From: Diploptera punctata
Lineage: Eukaryota; Arthropoda; Insecta; Blattodea; Blaberidae
Direction of reading: 5' to 3'
NCBI GenBank assembly: GCA_030220185.1
Contig: JASPKZ010001598.1
Location: 529,001-593,000, forward strand
DNA length: 64,000 bases
Position 1 is the stretch's first letter. Every line of letters starts with the position of its first letter. Shown piece by piece: positions 20,440 through 32,084 of this stretch. The notes under the pieces are model-generated. The model saw only the letters and a list, made by a program, of their open reading frames with translations. It was not told the DNA's origin and did no database searches. The translations under genes were made by a program, and so were the position numbers.

Positions 20440-20920
20440 ACAATTTCAAAACAATCGCAATCTTTCTAGATTTTGGGAAGATAGATGCAGTTAAGTTATT
20501 ACACTGTTGCAGTGAATGAGATGAGCACTTCAAACAGAGAGCAAGTGTGGAGCGGAGTTGATCAGAGGCAAATGCTCTTAAAACACATGAACAGTTTGAG
20601 TGACATGTTGATCGCGGAGCTACACGAGCGCCTCATCTGTGTATACACACACATACAATTTCCGGTCTCTCTACGCACATTACACGCATTGTCTATCTCA
20701 GAGTGTATCTGTCACTATATAATGCTATTGTGTTTCTTATTGACTTCTCATTTCTTTTAAATATTTACTTTACATGCTAGACTAATTTCTCATATAGACG
20801 ATAGTCTAGCCCAACACACGTCTCCCCCGTCCTTCAAATATTTTTCTATCATTGTTATTTTCAAATGGCAAGAATTATAGCAGGATTTTAATATTATAAT
20901 GAATATAAAATTTTCACCTA
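20440..20920. other. no feature recognised
   Basis: A 91-aa open frame at 20485-20760 starts with ATG but has no domain I know; I do not call it a gene. Confidence 0.45.
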
Positions 20921-20929
20921 ACGGCAATA

Positions 20930-21570
20930 AACTACAACATGGAAATCTCAACAGAAAAATCTAAAGTCATGGCTTTCCTAGGAAAAGACCCAGTTCGCAG
21001 TAAAATTGTTATTAATAATAAAATATTAGAACAAACCAACACATTTAACTATCTCGGATACCAAGTTGCATACGAAGAAGAAAAAGATTTTAGTCAAAAA
21101 ATTATAAAATTTAACAGAGTAACAGGAATTATAAATAACATTTTCAAGCCAAACACAGTACAGCAACACACACGAACTAGAATTTATAAAACACTGGCCA
21201 GACCCATATTATGTTACGGCAGTGAGGCCTGGACAATTCGCAGTGTAGATGAACAAAGACTAACTGCGGCAGAAATTAAATTTATGAGACGTACTGCGGA
21301 CAGACCATAAAAGGAATTCTGACATTCTCATAGAATTACAAACAGAATCAGTCATGTAATATGTACAAAAATACAGAAACAACTGGAAATCTCACGTACG
21401 AAGAATAAGCAGAACAAGAATACCACGTCAGATCTTAAATTACCAGCCACCAGGCAAGAGATCTTTGGGCAGACCCTTCAAACGTTGGATTGAGACCGTA
21501 ACAGACCACTAGGTCTATCACATGAAAGGAAGAAGAAGAAGAAGAAGAAGAAGAAGAAGAAGAAGAGAAG
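20930..21570 (+). pseudogene. RTE-F LINE, RT C-terminus with (GAA)n tail
   Basis: STEKSKVMAFLGKDPVRSKI, then NTFNYLGYQVAYEEEKDF, YKTLARPILCYGSEAWT and ITAAEIKFMRRTA (20939-21310). A frameshift follows and the end is at 21520, then (GAA)n at 21527-21566. This is the region just after the YADD motif of the RT. Confidence 0.8.
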
Positions 21571-21626
21571 AAGTTAATAATTTTGTATTTTAAAATTATT
21601 TTAATATTTAAATATAACTTATTATA

Positions 21627-22098
21627 AATATCATCATCATCATAGTACATTCACGAATTTAGGCCATTTGATGACCTGTTTCGGCCTCAAGAGAAACACC
21701 ATCCAAAAGTCTTTTGAGTGGACGTCCTGGTCTTCTTCTTCCTGCAGGTTGATATCTTAACATTTGTTTGGGTATTCTGTGATCTTCCATTCGATGAACA
21801 CGTTGCATCTATCTTGACTTATAATCAGAAATTTTGTTTTCTAAAGGTTCCATGTGTAATTCTTCTAAGATGTCTTCATTTTATTTGTGATCTAGTAGTG
21901 TGTATCCTGCAGTCCTCCGAAGGTATCTCATTTCAGCAGATCTAAGTCTCTGTATATCCTTCTGTTTCATCGTCCATACTTCGCTACCATACAAAAGAGT
22001 TGGAAGAGCCAGTGTTTTATACACTTTTAATCTTGAATGCTTTTGGACTAACTGTGGCTTGAAGATAGAATTTATTAACCCTAAAATTCTTAAAATTT
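21627..22098 (-). pseudogene. RTE-B LINE 3' end with (ATG)n tail
   Basis: From the right on the minus strand: LVQKHSRLKVYKTLALPTLL, GSEVWT, SAEMRYLRRTAGY and MQHVHRMEDHRIPKQMLRYQ, ending at about 21650 beside (CAT)n. Close relatives are 30112-31390, 47925-48322 and 28285-28382. Confidence 0.8.
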
Positions 22099-22099
22099 A

Positions 22100-22875
22100 A
22101 AAAGGAACTTCAAAACTACTTTCAAGTCTCAACATGAAAAAATCCAGAAGGAATTGAAATATGACTTATATAAATAAAAACATCTAAATAATTCATTGTT
22201 GGTTATTGTTGAATAAAAATGTCTCAGTAACAATTAAAGAAATTGTATTACATAACGGTCTTTGTAAAGAATTCTTTTAAAAATTGTTTAAGTCATTGTT
22301 GTCAAAATTATAATTTCTTCCATTATAACTATAATAACAACATCTGCATAACTTCATAATCTTAAATAAAAGCAAGCTGAACTCTGATTGGATGTTAAAA
22401 CAATTAACTTTCTGATTTAAGGTTTAAAACTTATAACTATTGACCAATAGAATTTAAAAATAACATCATGTGATGTAATAATGTTCTTTAAAGTTATAAA
22501 AGAATTACACTAGTTATTCTGCATACAACTTTCAACAAAGAAAGAAGCAAGAAGAGATCTGATAAAATGTAATATTTAACGCAAAAAAAATAATTGATTT
22601 AAGAAAAGAAGAGAATTTATTTTTAATTGACGGTGAAGAATAATACCACCTACATTTACTTAATCTGCTGGGAAATTAAGAAGTGAATACATTTGAAATT
22701 ATTTCTACAAGAAACAATTTTTTTAGTAATTTTGAAGTGTTTTCCTATCCAGTGTACCAACTTACGACCCTAAGAAGAGAATCCGGCTCTACCGAAAATT
22801 AAACCCAACTTGAACCAGTAATTCTTTTAGGGACACCAATCCTTTTTCAAAATGTTACTACAACATCGGGCATGA
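22100..22875. other. no feature recognised
   Basis: AT-rich; no ORF or shared repeat seen. Confidence 0.45.
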
Positions 22876-22879
22876 AGAG

Positions 22880-23870
22880 AATTACTTCTTCAGAATTTAA
22901 CAATCTAGACCAAAATTATGGAACATATTAAGTGAAAAAGGAATTCTACTACACTTGATAGCAGTAATTAAGAAAATGTATGAGAAAAAAAAAATAAATT
23001 AAAGGGAACCAATACATATAACAGGAGGAGTTTAGACAAGGTTGTCCACTGTCAATTACTCTTTTTTTTTAACATTTTATTTTGACGACATGATAAGATC
23101 ATGGAAGCAAATGACGACGGGGGGAATTAACTTAGGAAATATAGTAATAAAAACAGTAGCCTTTGCAGATGACCAGATTTTAATAGCAAAAACAGAAGAC
23201 GAACTACAAAGAATGCTATATAAACTAAATGAAATATAAAAAAAAATACAACATGGAAATATCATCACAAAAAATCAAAAGCAATGGCCTTCAAGGGCTT
23301 TCATCCAGTTTGGACAAAGATAATATTAGAAAATAAACCGATAGAACAAGTAGTAAGATATAACTTCCTAGGTTGCGAAATACCATACACAGCGGAAACA
23401 GATATAAATAACAAACTAAATAAGTTTAATTATATAACAGGAACATTAAAAAGAACTTTGAAAAATAAAGCCAAGAAAGACTCTATAATGAAATTATACA
23501 AGACAATGGCAGTGTCTATTATTACTTATAGATCCAAAACATGGACAGTGACAACACAACAATCTGCCAGAATACAAGCTGCTGAAATGAGATTCCTCAG
23601 ACCATAGCAGGATATCAAAGAACAGACAAAAAACATAACACAGAAATAAGACAACAACTAAAAGTCGAGGAATTAAACACAACAATAGAGAAATACAGAA
23701 CAAAGCGGAAAGAACACTTGGCAAGGATGGCTGAGAATAGAATACCAAAAGCAGCATACAACTATTCACCACGAGAAAGAAGAAGTTTGGGAAGACTAAG
23801 GAAAAGATGGAAAGAGCAGCAATTTGGAGCCGGAACAGGCTAGTAAAAAAGCCTAAACCGTGAAGAAGTA
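22880..23870 (+). pseudogene. RTE-C LINE, RT palm to C-terminus
   Basis: FRQGCPLSITLFFNILFDD (RT motif B region, about 23026), then AFADDQILIAKTEDEL (catalytic FADD, about 23160). After a frame change come RYNFLGCEIPYTAETDINN, LYKTMAVSIITY and QAAEMRFLRP, and after another break the GRPRKRW-like end near 23800. Several frameshifts. The longest of four family-C copies here (32087, 58800, 62593). Confidence 0.82.
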
Positions 23871-23879
23871 GAAGAATGT

Positions 23880-24530
23880 AAAATCTAGTCATTATTAGAG
23901 TCTGGAGTTCTAAACTGTATTCAAGCTAAGTTCCAGTTGTGCTTAAATAAACTAGGTAACGTATTACTCCGCTGACTCTTTTTATTTGGGTAACCCCCCA
24001 TATGCCCGAATTATCTATGGAAGTGTCAATGATAGAGCCATTTTTCTTAGGTTACATTGTATTTTAAGTGGAATTAAAATTGTTGCAGCTTAGCTAAGCG
24101 TGCCATAAATGTGCTTGGAAGGAAATGAAGGATTCATTAGGCAGCGTGGATTTAATTCTATATTATGGGCTTCTTCTGGATTTTAGCTAGGATTAGGATA
24201 TAAGGTAATGCCATAACCTATGAGCGTCCATGCCATTGGTTCATCTAAAAAATTGGATAACTCCTTAGTTAAATGGGATGAGATATATTAAACAAAACAT
24301 TAACATATTATTAAAACAAAAAATTCGCTTTGATACAGATTATCCCTGCAATAAAATTCTAAATAGCTAAAACACCATATAAATATTGTTTTACCACTGT
24401 TGAAAAAGCAATAAGGTGTCAAACTAAACCCTGGAGTGAGAGGATGAGAAAGTTGTTTTTCTTAATTTAGATTAATATACTAACATAATGATACCGTATT
24501 TTAATTTAGACATGACATATTGAAACACGT
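23880..24530. other. no feature recognised
   Basis: I see no gene or shared repeat. Confidence 0.45.
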
Positions 24531-24543
24531 TTATTCCTTGAAT

Positions 24544-24949
24544 ATTGTTCTTGTAAGCCCTTTTTTTCCCCTTAACAGAGATTTAGGCGCTCTCCTCCTA
24601 CAGGGAAGAATTTGAACCATACTAATTTAGTTACACTTGTTTTCGTATAGATGGCATTTGAGTGGTCCGTAGTCAGCGTTCCGCCTCATACTGACATTTA
24701 GGAAACCAAGGTAGTACTAGGACGGGAAAATTCGGTAAATTTTGCTTAGAGGCCTTTTCATCCAGGCTTAAGGATTTTTTACGAGCCTGAAAATCTTCAG
24801 ACTCGGGACCCACGGCTTAAAGTCCCTCCCGGAGGACTTGCTCCTTGGATTTTTCCATCCTAAAAAGTCCACCGACCCCGGCCGGGTTTGAACCCGCGAC
24901 CCTCGGGACCAGAGGCAAGGAGGATAACCACTAGTCCACCGCGGCAAAC
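24544..24949 (-). mobile_element. SINE C with 10-bp target duplication
   Basis: TTCCTTGAAT occurs at 24534-24543 and 24950-24959. The head on the minus strand is CGCGGTGGACTAGTGG, then CGCGGGTTCAAACCCGGCC. This is the long subtype, about 406 bp, and the best-preserved copy in the window. Confidence 0.88.
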
Positions 24950-25020
24950 TTCCTTGAATCTATTATTTGACAAATATTTCGAAGTTCATGTATTTCTGTT
25001 GTATGTTTGAAACTTAGTCC

Positions 25021-25690
25021 TTCAACATAACTAAACTAGAAAAAGAATCTGACAACAACAAGAAAACACGGATAACACTTTTAGGACTACGTATAGCCTA
25101 CAGCAAAAAGAAACGACAAAATTAGCCACTACACTAAAGAAAGCCGATAAAAACGTAAAAATAGCATACAGAACTAATAACAAATTAAACAACATAATAA
25201 ACAATAACATTGAAGAAAATAATTTCAACAGCAAAGGAGTATATAAATTCACATGTAAGGACTGCAACAAATTTTATATAGGAAGAACAAACAGGAGTTT
25301 TAACATCAGATTCAAAGAACATTTTCGAGACTTTATTCACGCAGAAGGAAAATCAAGCTATGCAAAATACATCATCCATGAAGGACAATGCATGTTAAAT
25401 ATTGAAAACACCCTAACAGTAATGCACAGAGAAAATAACCCAGCGAAGATAAACGTACTCGAAGAGATGGAATTCATGAAAGCAGCTCACAACGACAACG
25501 ACAATCTGATAAACGAAAACGAACCCAATACATGTAACCCCCTCTACCAGATCTTCAGTGAAACACCAGTTTTGAACCCTGCCAATGATGGGACAAGTCC
25601 CGAAAGCGCTACAGTTAAATGATTAATTAAGTTGAGGAGACAGACCTTTCAGGTGAATATTCCATAATTTCATAATTTAATTTTGAATAA
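25021..25690 (+). pseudogene. Penelope-like element 3' part, linker and GIY-YIG
   Basis: Reads, with frameshifts, the linker (KLEKESDNNKK..RNxNKL), then GVYKFTCKDCNKFYIGRTNR and the C-terminal block from 25392 (MLNIENTLTVMHREN to GTSPESATVK). Same family as 10996-12316. Its 3' terminal sequence is cut at 25690 by a LINE insertion and resumes at 26374-26410. Confidence 0.8.
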
Positions 25691-26373
25691 CACCCCCCAG
25701 GAGCTATCACCTTGACGTGGTGGGGGGGCTTAGTACCCGATGAACCAGACGACTCTACTGGGGAAGATTGACTTAGGTTAATCTTGCTGGTGGGTAAGAG
25801 GCGAGGGGAACTAAGTATAGCTCACAACGAAAGAATGGCGTCTGTATCCATATTGGGCGGCCACATCTTCGTCGAGTCTTCAACGGTCAACAGGGCGACA
25901 AGGAATAGCACAGCTAAACTTGTAGGGCTTGAAGAGCGGAAGAAGCAGCCCTCTCATGGGGGGTGGATACCCAGAGGAGCATGTTTGGAGGCTCAGAGGA
26001 AGCAGCCCTTCCACCATCCTTGTCCTGCGAGGCGCTCGTAACGCTCCCAGGAGACATTTATCTTACTGAGAAGCTTCATGGAAATCAGTCGGATTATCAT
26101 AAAAGGAACCGATGAGGTTCCTAAGACAAGTAAAAGGATGTACAAGACTTGATAGATTGAAAGTACAGCCCTTATTGGATAAAGTCACGAATTACAGACA
26201 GAAATGGATTGATCACTTGGATGGAATGAGTAAGGAGATATATCCATTGTTAGCAAGAAATTATCAAGCAAGAGGAAGACGTGATGTTGGAAGACCTAGA
26301 AGACGTTGGGCTGATGCATTATGAAGTCGGAACGGGCATTTGCCTGATCCCTGGAGTGATGATGACGATGATG
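25691..26373 (+). mobile_element. RTE-D LINE, internally deleted: 5' UTR joined to RT C-terminus
   Basis: 25691-26105 is GC-richer 5' UTR (GGAGCTATCACCTTGACGTG, GTGGTGGGGGGGCTTAGTAC). It joins directly to MRFLRQVKGCTRLDRLKVQP..GRRDVGRPRRRWADAL (26112-26324) and ends in (GATGAT)n. Endonuclease and most of the RT are gone. It sits inside the Penelope 3' end: left TTTTGAATAA, right ACCTTAACGGAACAC. Confidence 0.72.
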
Positions 26374-26409
26374 ACCTTAACGGAACACATCATGAATCTT
26401 ATAAAAGTT

Positions 26410-26502
26410 GATTATTATTATTACTATTATTATTATTACTATTACTATTATTATTATTACTATTACTATTATTATTATTACTATTACTATTATTATTATT
26501 AC

Positions 26503-26556
<54 letters not shown>
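26410..26556. repeat. compound (ATT/ACT)n microsatellite
   Basis: A regular TTATTATTACTATTACTA pattern grading into pure TTA, directly after the Penelope 3' end. Long Tyr- or Ile-only frames across it are meaningless. Confidence 0.95.
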
Positions 26557-26559
26557 CGT

Positions 26560-27240
26560 TATTCGCAATTATGGAGCCTCGATATTTAGAAGTAGACTCT
26601 CTTCATATTGCACAGGTCTATTATTTGAAACGATGATATTTGAGACACCATTTATATTACTCATATTTTAGCTATATATTTAAGATGGTGTTTATGATGA
26701 GGTTTTATGGTACCGAAATATTGAGGCCCCCCTGTATGAGCAACAAGTGAAAGACAAGTTGATATATAGATCAGAGGAACTGTAAATACAATGACAACAT
26801 ATGTCTGACTTGCAGGTACATGAATATATACTGTTGGTGTCTCTCACATTTATTTTCTTTACACAAAGTGTACATCAAAGATGCATGTGTTTTGCGCTAA
26901 GAATGCGATATTTGTGGGCTTCATTCCCTGGGGCAAACTCCCCGGTAAACAATCTCTTCACTGAACCTAATAACAGAGTAGCAACAGGCAATTAAACATT
27001 TCAACGTCAACACGTTCCTTAAGACTTGTATTTATGTGAACAGTGATATTTGTAGATAGGCTAGTCACATTTTTTTATATAAGGCTGTACTCCGTTTTCG
27101 GTGCAGCGCAAATGTGCGCACTTCTTGTAAAGTAGGTGCTCCAAATCAGGGTCGATTGCATCACCATTATTATGGTAATCCTTGTATGTATCAGAGCATG
27201 TGGTCTCTTCATAACATCTTATTATAGATTTAACTGTCTG
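26560..27240. other. no feature recognised
   Basis: No supported gene or repeat. Confidence 0.45.
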
Positions 27241-27246
27241 AACGAA

Positions 27247-27860
27247 GTCCGTTGCCGTGGCGTAGTCGGTAGAGTCCCTACCTTGCACTTCGGCGACCCG
27301 GGTTCGATTCCCGGCGGGTTAGGAGATTTTAAATCTCCACCTTGGGTCTGGGTCTTGTCCTTGTGTCTGTTATTGAGAATAAAATAAAGTTAACAAAAAG
27401 GTAAAACAAAAAAGAAAAAGGTAAAACAAGAAAGGGAAAACAGTGTAAACGTAAGTCCGTCGCCGTGGCGTAGTCGGTAGAGTCCTTACCTTCCACTCCG
27501 GCGACCCGGGTTCGATTCCCGGCGGGGTAGGGGATTTTTAATCTCCACCTTGGGTCTGGGTGTGTGTCTTGTCTTTGTGTCTGTTATTGAGAATAAAATA
27601 AAGTTAACAAAAAGGTAAAACAAAAAAGAAAAAGGTAAAACAAGAAAGGGAAAACAGTGTAAACGTAAGTCCGTCGCCGTGGCGTAGTCGGTAGAGTCCT
27701 TACCTTCCACTCCGGCGACCCGGGTTCGATTCCCGGCGGGGTAGGGGATTTTTAATCTCCACCTTGGGTCTGGGTGTGTGTCTTGTCCTTGTGTCTATAT
27801 GTGAGAATAACAGAAAGTTAACAAAAGGTAAGACAAGAAGGAAAACAGTGTTTAACAAAA
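27247..27860 (+). mobile_element. SINE E, three tandem units of about 210 bp
   Basis: Units begin at 27247, 27455 and 27669. Each has an A box (TGGCGTAGTCGGTAGAG), a B box (CCCGGGTTCGATTCCCGG), then TCTCCACCTTGGGTCTGG and a GTTAACAAAAAGGTAAAACA-type A-rich tail. Units 2 and 3 are almost identical. A lone copy lies at 46086-46320. Confidence 0.88.
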
Positions 27861-28007
27861 AGGTAAAACAATAAGGTAAAACAAGAAGGAATAAAAAAAA
27901 AAGAATATGACTGCTAAAACAATCTCAATCATTTTTGTTATATCCAAAATGATTTTGTATTACCATTTCCCTATAGGCCTATATGAAAATGATTCGACTT
28001 CACTTTA

Positions 28008-28200
28008 CTTATTTACTTACTCACTGGCACTATCGAACCCGTAGGTTCATGGCCGCGCGGACATAAGCTCTCCATACATTCCTATCCTGAGCTAATTATT
28101 TCCAATCATTCCCTGTATAATCAACTTCCCTCAAATCATAGTTAATGTTAATCTCCCACCTCATTCTTGGCTACCAACTGTGTGTTTTCCTAGACTTCAC
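28008..28200 (-). pseudogene. RTE-A LINE 3' end
   Basis: (ACTT)n, then CACTGGCACTATCGAACCC..CATGGCCGCGCGGACATAAG, as at 33298-33480. Encodes, reversed, DxWRAYVRAAMNLR. Confidence 0.8.
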
Positions 28201-28284
28201 TTTATCTGTAATAAAATTAGCTTTTTTTTCGTTCTATGTTCAATTATTATATTTGTTCATTTCTTTATAGATTAGATTATATAT

Positions 28285-28384
28285 TTATTACCCAACTCAA
28301 AAGACTTCTGGATGGTGTTTCTCTTGAGGCCGAAACAGGTCAACAAATGGCCTAAATTCGTGAATGTACTATGATGATGATGAT
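28285..28384 (+). pseudogene. RTE-B LINE extreme 3' end
   Basis: AAAAGACTTCTGGATGGTG..GAGGCCGAAACAGGTCAACA..CGTGAATGTACTATG followed by (ATG)n; identical in plan to 48235-48320. Confidence 0.78.
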
Positions 28385-28519
28385 TTATTACCCATTGAAA
28401 AATTTGCATAATGCGACTGATCGTTTTATTCAATATCCAACAGATATTTTGTTTATAAGATGATATTTCAGAATTAATCATGTTCTATATCTAAGCACTC
28501 TTACGATATATAATGTTCA

Positions 28520-28521
<2 letters not shown>

Positions 28522-28582
<61 letters not shown>
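28522..28582. repeat. (ATT)n microsatellite
   Basis: Pure ATT array directly before SINE G. Confidence 0.95.
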
Positions 28583-28885
28583 GGGGCACGCCGTAGCGTA
28601 GTGGTTAAGGCACTGCGCTACAAGCCGGAAGGTCGAGGCTTCGAGTCCCGGTGGGGTCAGGATATTTAAACTGACCCAAACCTTCTGGCGGCACTATGGT
28701 CCTGGGGTCGACTCAGCCTCTAACTGAAATGAGTACCAGACGCTTGTTCTGAGGTAAAGGCGGCCGTCACGCAGGGCTGACAACCCGGCTGACATCAAGT
28801 GCCGATTGTCAAGAAAAAGTGGGAGCCTTAACTTCCTACTACCCCAAGGGCCTCCTGAGGCCTGTTGTGGGATCACTTTACTCAC

Positions 28886-28886
<1 letters not shown>
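28583..28886 (+). mobile_element. SINE G (tRNA-derived), copy 1
   Basis: GGGGCACGCCGTAGCGTAGTGG (A box) and GGTCGAGGCTTCGAGTCCC (B box), then GACCCAAACCTTCTGGCGGC and CGGCCGTCACGCAGGGCTG, ending GATCACTTTACTCAC in an (ATTATC/ATT)n tract. The reverse copy at 62190-62497 has the same limits. Confidence 0.88.
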
Positions 28887-28919
<33 letters not shown>

Positions 28920-28942
28920 CATTATCATTATCATTACCATTA

Positions 28943-28998
<56 letters not shown>
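28887..28998. repeat. (ATTATC)n(ATT)n microsatellite
   Basis: A hexamer block followed by pure ATT, lying between SINE G and SINE A. Confidence 0.95.
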
Positions 28999-29318
28999 GT
29001 CCACCGCTGTGGTCTCGAGGTAACGTCACACAGTGGGCCCGGGTTCGATTCCCGGTTGGGACACGTTCCTGGGTGAGGTTTTTTCAGGGTTCTTCCTCAC
29101 GTGTAAGACAAATGTCAGGATGTTTAGGGCCCAACGGTCCCCGAAAATCATTCGCCCATCAGCACCATCCTTATAATTTATCATCAACATCCTTCATCGG
29201 TGTGGAAAGCAACGGGAAGCTACCACACCTATAATTCCCTAGTAAAGCTTCAAAGCATAGCATGAAAATGCTCTTATTGCTGTGAAAGACCTGCCCTCGG
29301 GCAGAATTACTATGGATG
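28999..29318 (+). mobile_element. SINE A (tRNA-derived), complete copy
   Basis: CACCGCTGTGGTCTCGAGG (A-box region), CCGGGTTCGATTCCCGG (B box), TTCTTCCTCACGTGTAAGAC, GGGCCCAACGGTCCCCG, GCTACCACACCTATAATTCC, then ACCTGCCCTCGGGCAGAATT. A short (ATC)n tract follows at 29333-29355. Confidence 0.88.
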
Positions 29319-29369
29319 GATTTATTATTATTATCATCATCATCATCATCATCGTCATCATGATTCCCA

Positions 29370-29690
29370 TTATTGACAACACATGCAATTGATGTACAGT
29401 GCCATTTATATCCCCATATAATTTCTAAAATCTGTTTTATGCTAAAAATCGAATCTGTTGTAGACCTGTTTCTTCTAAATCCATATTGATAATCTCCTTC
29501 TGCTAGGCAAAATAAATAAACTAAGTATATATATTTCCGGTTTTAACAATGTTGATACATTTTTCCGCTTTATAATTTTCCTCCATTCGTCTCTATTATA
29601 ACACATTTCTTCCTCTATATCCCAGTCCTTCAAAGACACTAAAATATATTTTTTCTTAATTATTTCGTGGAGAACCATGTATATGACAAA
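29370..29690 (-). pseudogene. LINE fragments: RTE-A RT piece and another LINE C-terminus
   Basis: 29380-29500 matches the RTE-A fingers region at 34430-34520 (TGATGTACAGTGCCAT, CTGTTGTAGACCTGTTT). 29520-29650 reads on the minus strand DWDIEEEMCYNRDEWRK, a LINE C-terminal pattern from a different element. Confidence 0.6.
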
Positions 29691-29699
29691 CTTAAAGAA

Positions 29700-30108
29700 G
29701 TGCATCAGGTATAAAAAAAACTTGAATTTGCTCTAAATTGATGTATGATGAAAAAGAACTGGTACGAATGCAGTGCAATGGAACACATGCAAAAATAAAA
29801 TTCTTGGAATATTATAAATATCTAGATAAAAATACTTTCAGAGATATTTTAAAGGCCACTTTAAATAGTATTAACAGTAGGCCTATTATATCTTGAAAGC
29901 TCTCATACTACATTGCATTAAAATTCTGAGAAAATGGCGTCAGCATCACGCGCTAATCGTTTTCCTCTCTGTCAATCAAACTACATTAATTTATAGATCC
30001 AACATTTTCATTCAACGAAATGCTATCAGTTACAAAATATATTCCATACCATTTTATTTACTTCATTTTTATTTATACCTCTTCCAAACTAAGTTCCAAT
30101 TATCATCA
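29700..30108. other. no feature recognised
   Basis: AT-rich; nothing I can support. Confidence 0.45.
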
Positions 30109-30111
30109 TCA

Positions 30112-31390
30112 TAGTGCAGTCACGAATTTAGGCCATTTGTTGACTTGTTTCGGCCTCAAGAGAAACACCATCCAAAAGTCTTCTGAGTGGACGTGCAGGT
30201 CTTCTTCCTGCAGGTTGATATCTTAATATTTGTTTGGGATCTTCCATTCGATGAACATGTTGCATCCATCTTGACTTACAATCAGAAATTTTGTTTTCTA
30301 AAGGTTCCATGTGTAATTCTTCTAAGATGTCTTCATTTGTTTTGTGATCTAGTAGTGTGTATTCTGCAGTCCTCCGAAGGTATCTCATTTCAGCAGATCT
30401 AAGTCTCTGTATATCCTTCTGTTTCAACGTCCATACTTCGCTACCACACAAAAGAGTTGGAAGAGCCAGTGTTTTATACACTTTTAGTCTTGAATGTTTT
30501 TGGACTAACTGTGGCTTGAAGGTAGGATTTATTAACCCTAAAATTCTTAAAAATTTAGATATTTTTGCATTTACATCCTTTTCTTCTTCATATGAGATAT
30601 TGCATCCTAGATATATAAAATTATTCACCTGCTCCAAAATTGTATTGTCAAGTACAATTTTATTTCTGACAGGATCTACCCCTTGAAATGCCACAATATT
30701 TTTTTCTCTGTAGATATCTTCAATCCATATTATTCTATAATTGTGTTAAGTTGATACAGACCTTTCTGCATATTATCTTCTAAATTTGGAATTATTATTT
30801 AGTCATCTGCAAACAATAAGGTGTTTAATTTTGTATTTTCTGATATTCTTATTCCAAATTTATATTTCTTGTTCCAACAACATATTGTTTCGTTGATACA
30901 GATCGCAAAATCTGTTGGAGATAGGGGGCCGCCTTCTCTCACATCATGATTTATAATTCCTTCTTCTTCTTCTTCTTCCGAATGCAGTATTGGGTGATGA
31001 TGCCCGTTCTGCGACTATAAAAACTGATCTTTCCATCGGTTGAAGGGTCTTCCGAGGTCTCCTTTGCCTTTAGGGTTGAGGTGGTAAATCATATTTGGTA
31101 AACGGGAATTTGACATTCTCTGGACGTGTTGGAACCATTTAATCTGATGATTTTGTATATGTTCAACCATTTCCCTACTATTCCACTGCATCCTTATCTC
31201 ATCACTTTTCATTCTATCCCTTAATGTTACTGATTTATAATTCCTTCTTCAGAAAATCTGTTATTTAATTTAATCTTTATGGTGTTGTCTTTGTAAATAT
31301 TTTGTATGTTCTGCAGGAGTAAATTTGATATATTTCTGTCTTCCAATATATTAAAGATGTTCCAATTGTAATGTAAAGAAGCCAGATGTA
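30112..31390 (-). pseudogene. RTE-B LINE, RT palm to 3' end, split by an insertion
   Basis: Reading leftwards: NIYKDNTIKIKLNNRF (about 31290), DVREGGPLSPT, NTLLFADD with a stop right after the catalytic FADD (about 30800), then an open C-terminal frame 30694-30128 (MAFQGVDPVRNKIV, NFIYLGCNISYEEEKDVN, ALPTLLCGSEVWT, RSAEMRYLRRTAEY) and the (ATG)n tail at 30112. The frame is interrupted by a 270-bp insert at 30961-31230. Confidence 0.85.
30961..31230 (-). mobile_element. RTE-E LINE 3' end inserted in RTE-B, 14-20 bp target duplication
   Basis: TGATTTATAATTCC at 30947-30960 is repeated at 31231-31244; the match extends through TTCTTC but merges with the insert's (TTC)n tail. The insert reads DEIRMQWN, MVEHIQNHQIKWFQHVQRM, YHLNPKGKGDLGRPFNRW on the minus strand. 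Uninterrupted RTE-B sequence is restored across the duplication (RFSEEGIINHDVREGG). Confidence 0.85.
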
Positions 31391-31394
31391 TGAC

Positions 31395-32080
31395 TGCATT
31401 TACATTGGTCGAATAAAGGTTTCCCTTTAAGCGTGTAAGAAAATGTATTTCATTCTCTGACAGTCGTAAAAGATAACAAAAATATGTAGGTCTACGTATT
31501 CTCTACCAGATGTTATATAGGGTATTATAACTTATATGGAATAATCTTAAAATATATATATATATATATTTCAATTTAATAGTTTTAATGAGCATTGTTT
31601 TATTCTTACGCATGCGCAATGCATAGTACATTGGGATTTTATGGTATAAAAATGGCCGCTTTCTGTAGGATTTCTTTACAAAATTGTAAAACAAACCAAT
31701 TAGAAAGCTAAGAGAAATTATTTTGAATATTTTCGAACAGTTCAGTAAAAAAATATCCTAGCCATTGAGGATGTGTTGAAAATAACAGCAGAATTTACAG
31801 ATGAGTCAGCAAATTTCTGTTTACAATGAGATTGCAAAAAAAAAAAAAACAAAAAGGGCGTCTAATTGGGTAGGCTCTTATAATTATTTTTGTTTGTCAT
31901 AAATAAATAAGAAATGGAATTTCCTATTTATTGGTACCATCTTACCTTCTATTCAGTCTTATTTCCTGTAAAATATAATGTTGCCTAAGAATAATGTTTC
32001 TATCGATGACAGTTCCTTACACATTTCAGTCATATGGCGGTTAAAAAAGTAGCACCACGGCGGAATAATACCTTATGTAA
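31395..32080. other. no feature recognised apart from a short (TA)n
   Basis: A (TA)n run lies at 31551-31570; otherwise AT-rich without supported features. Confidence 0.45.
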
Positions 32081-32084
32081 GTTT

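Noticed and set aside
20485..20760. 91-aa ATG-initiated frame as a small gene
   Set aside because: No recognisable domain or neighbour context; comparable frames are common by chance in 64 kb.
27247..27860. CRISPR array
   Set aside because: The repeated unit is a ~210-bp tRNA-like SINE, not short repeats with unique spacers, and the DNA is eukaryotic.
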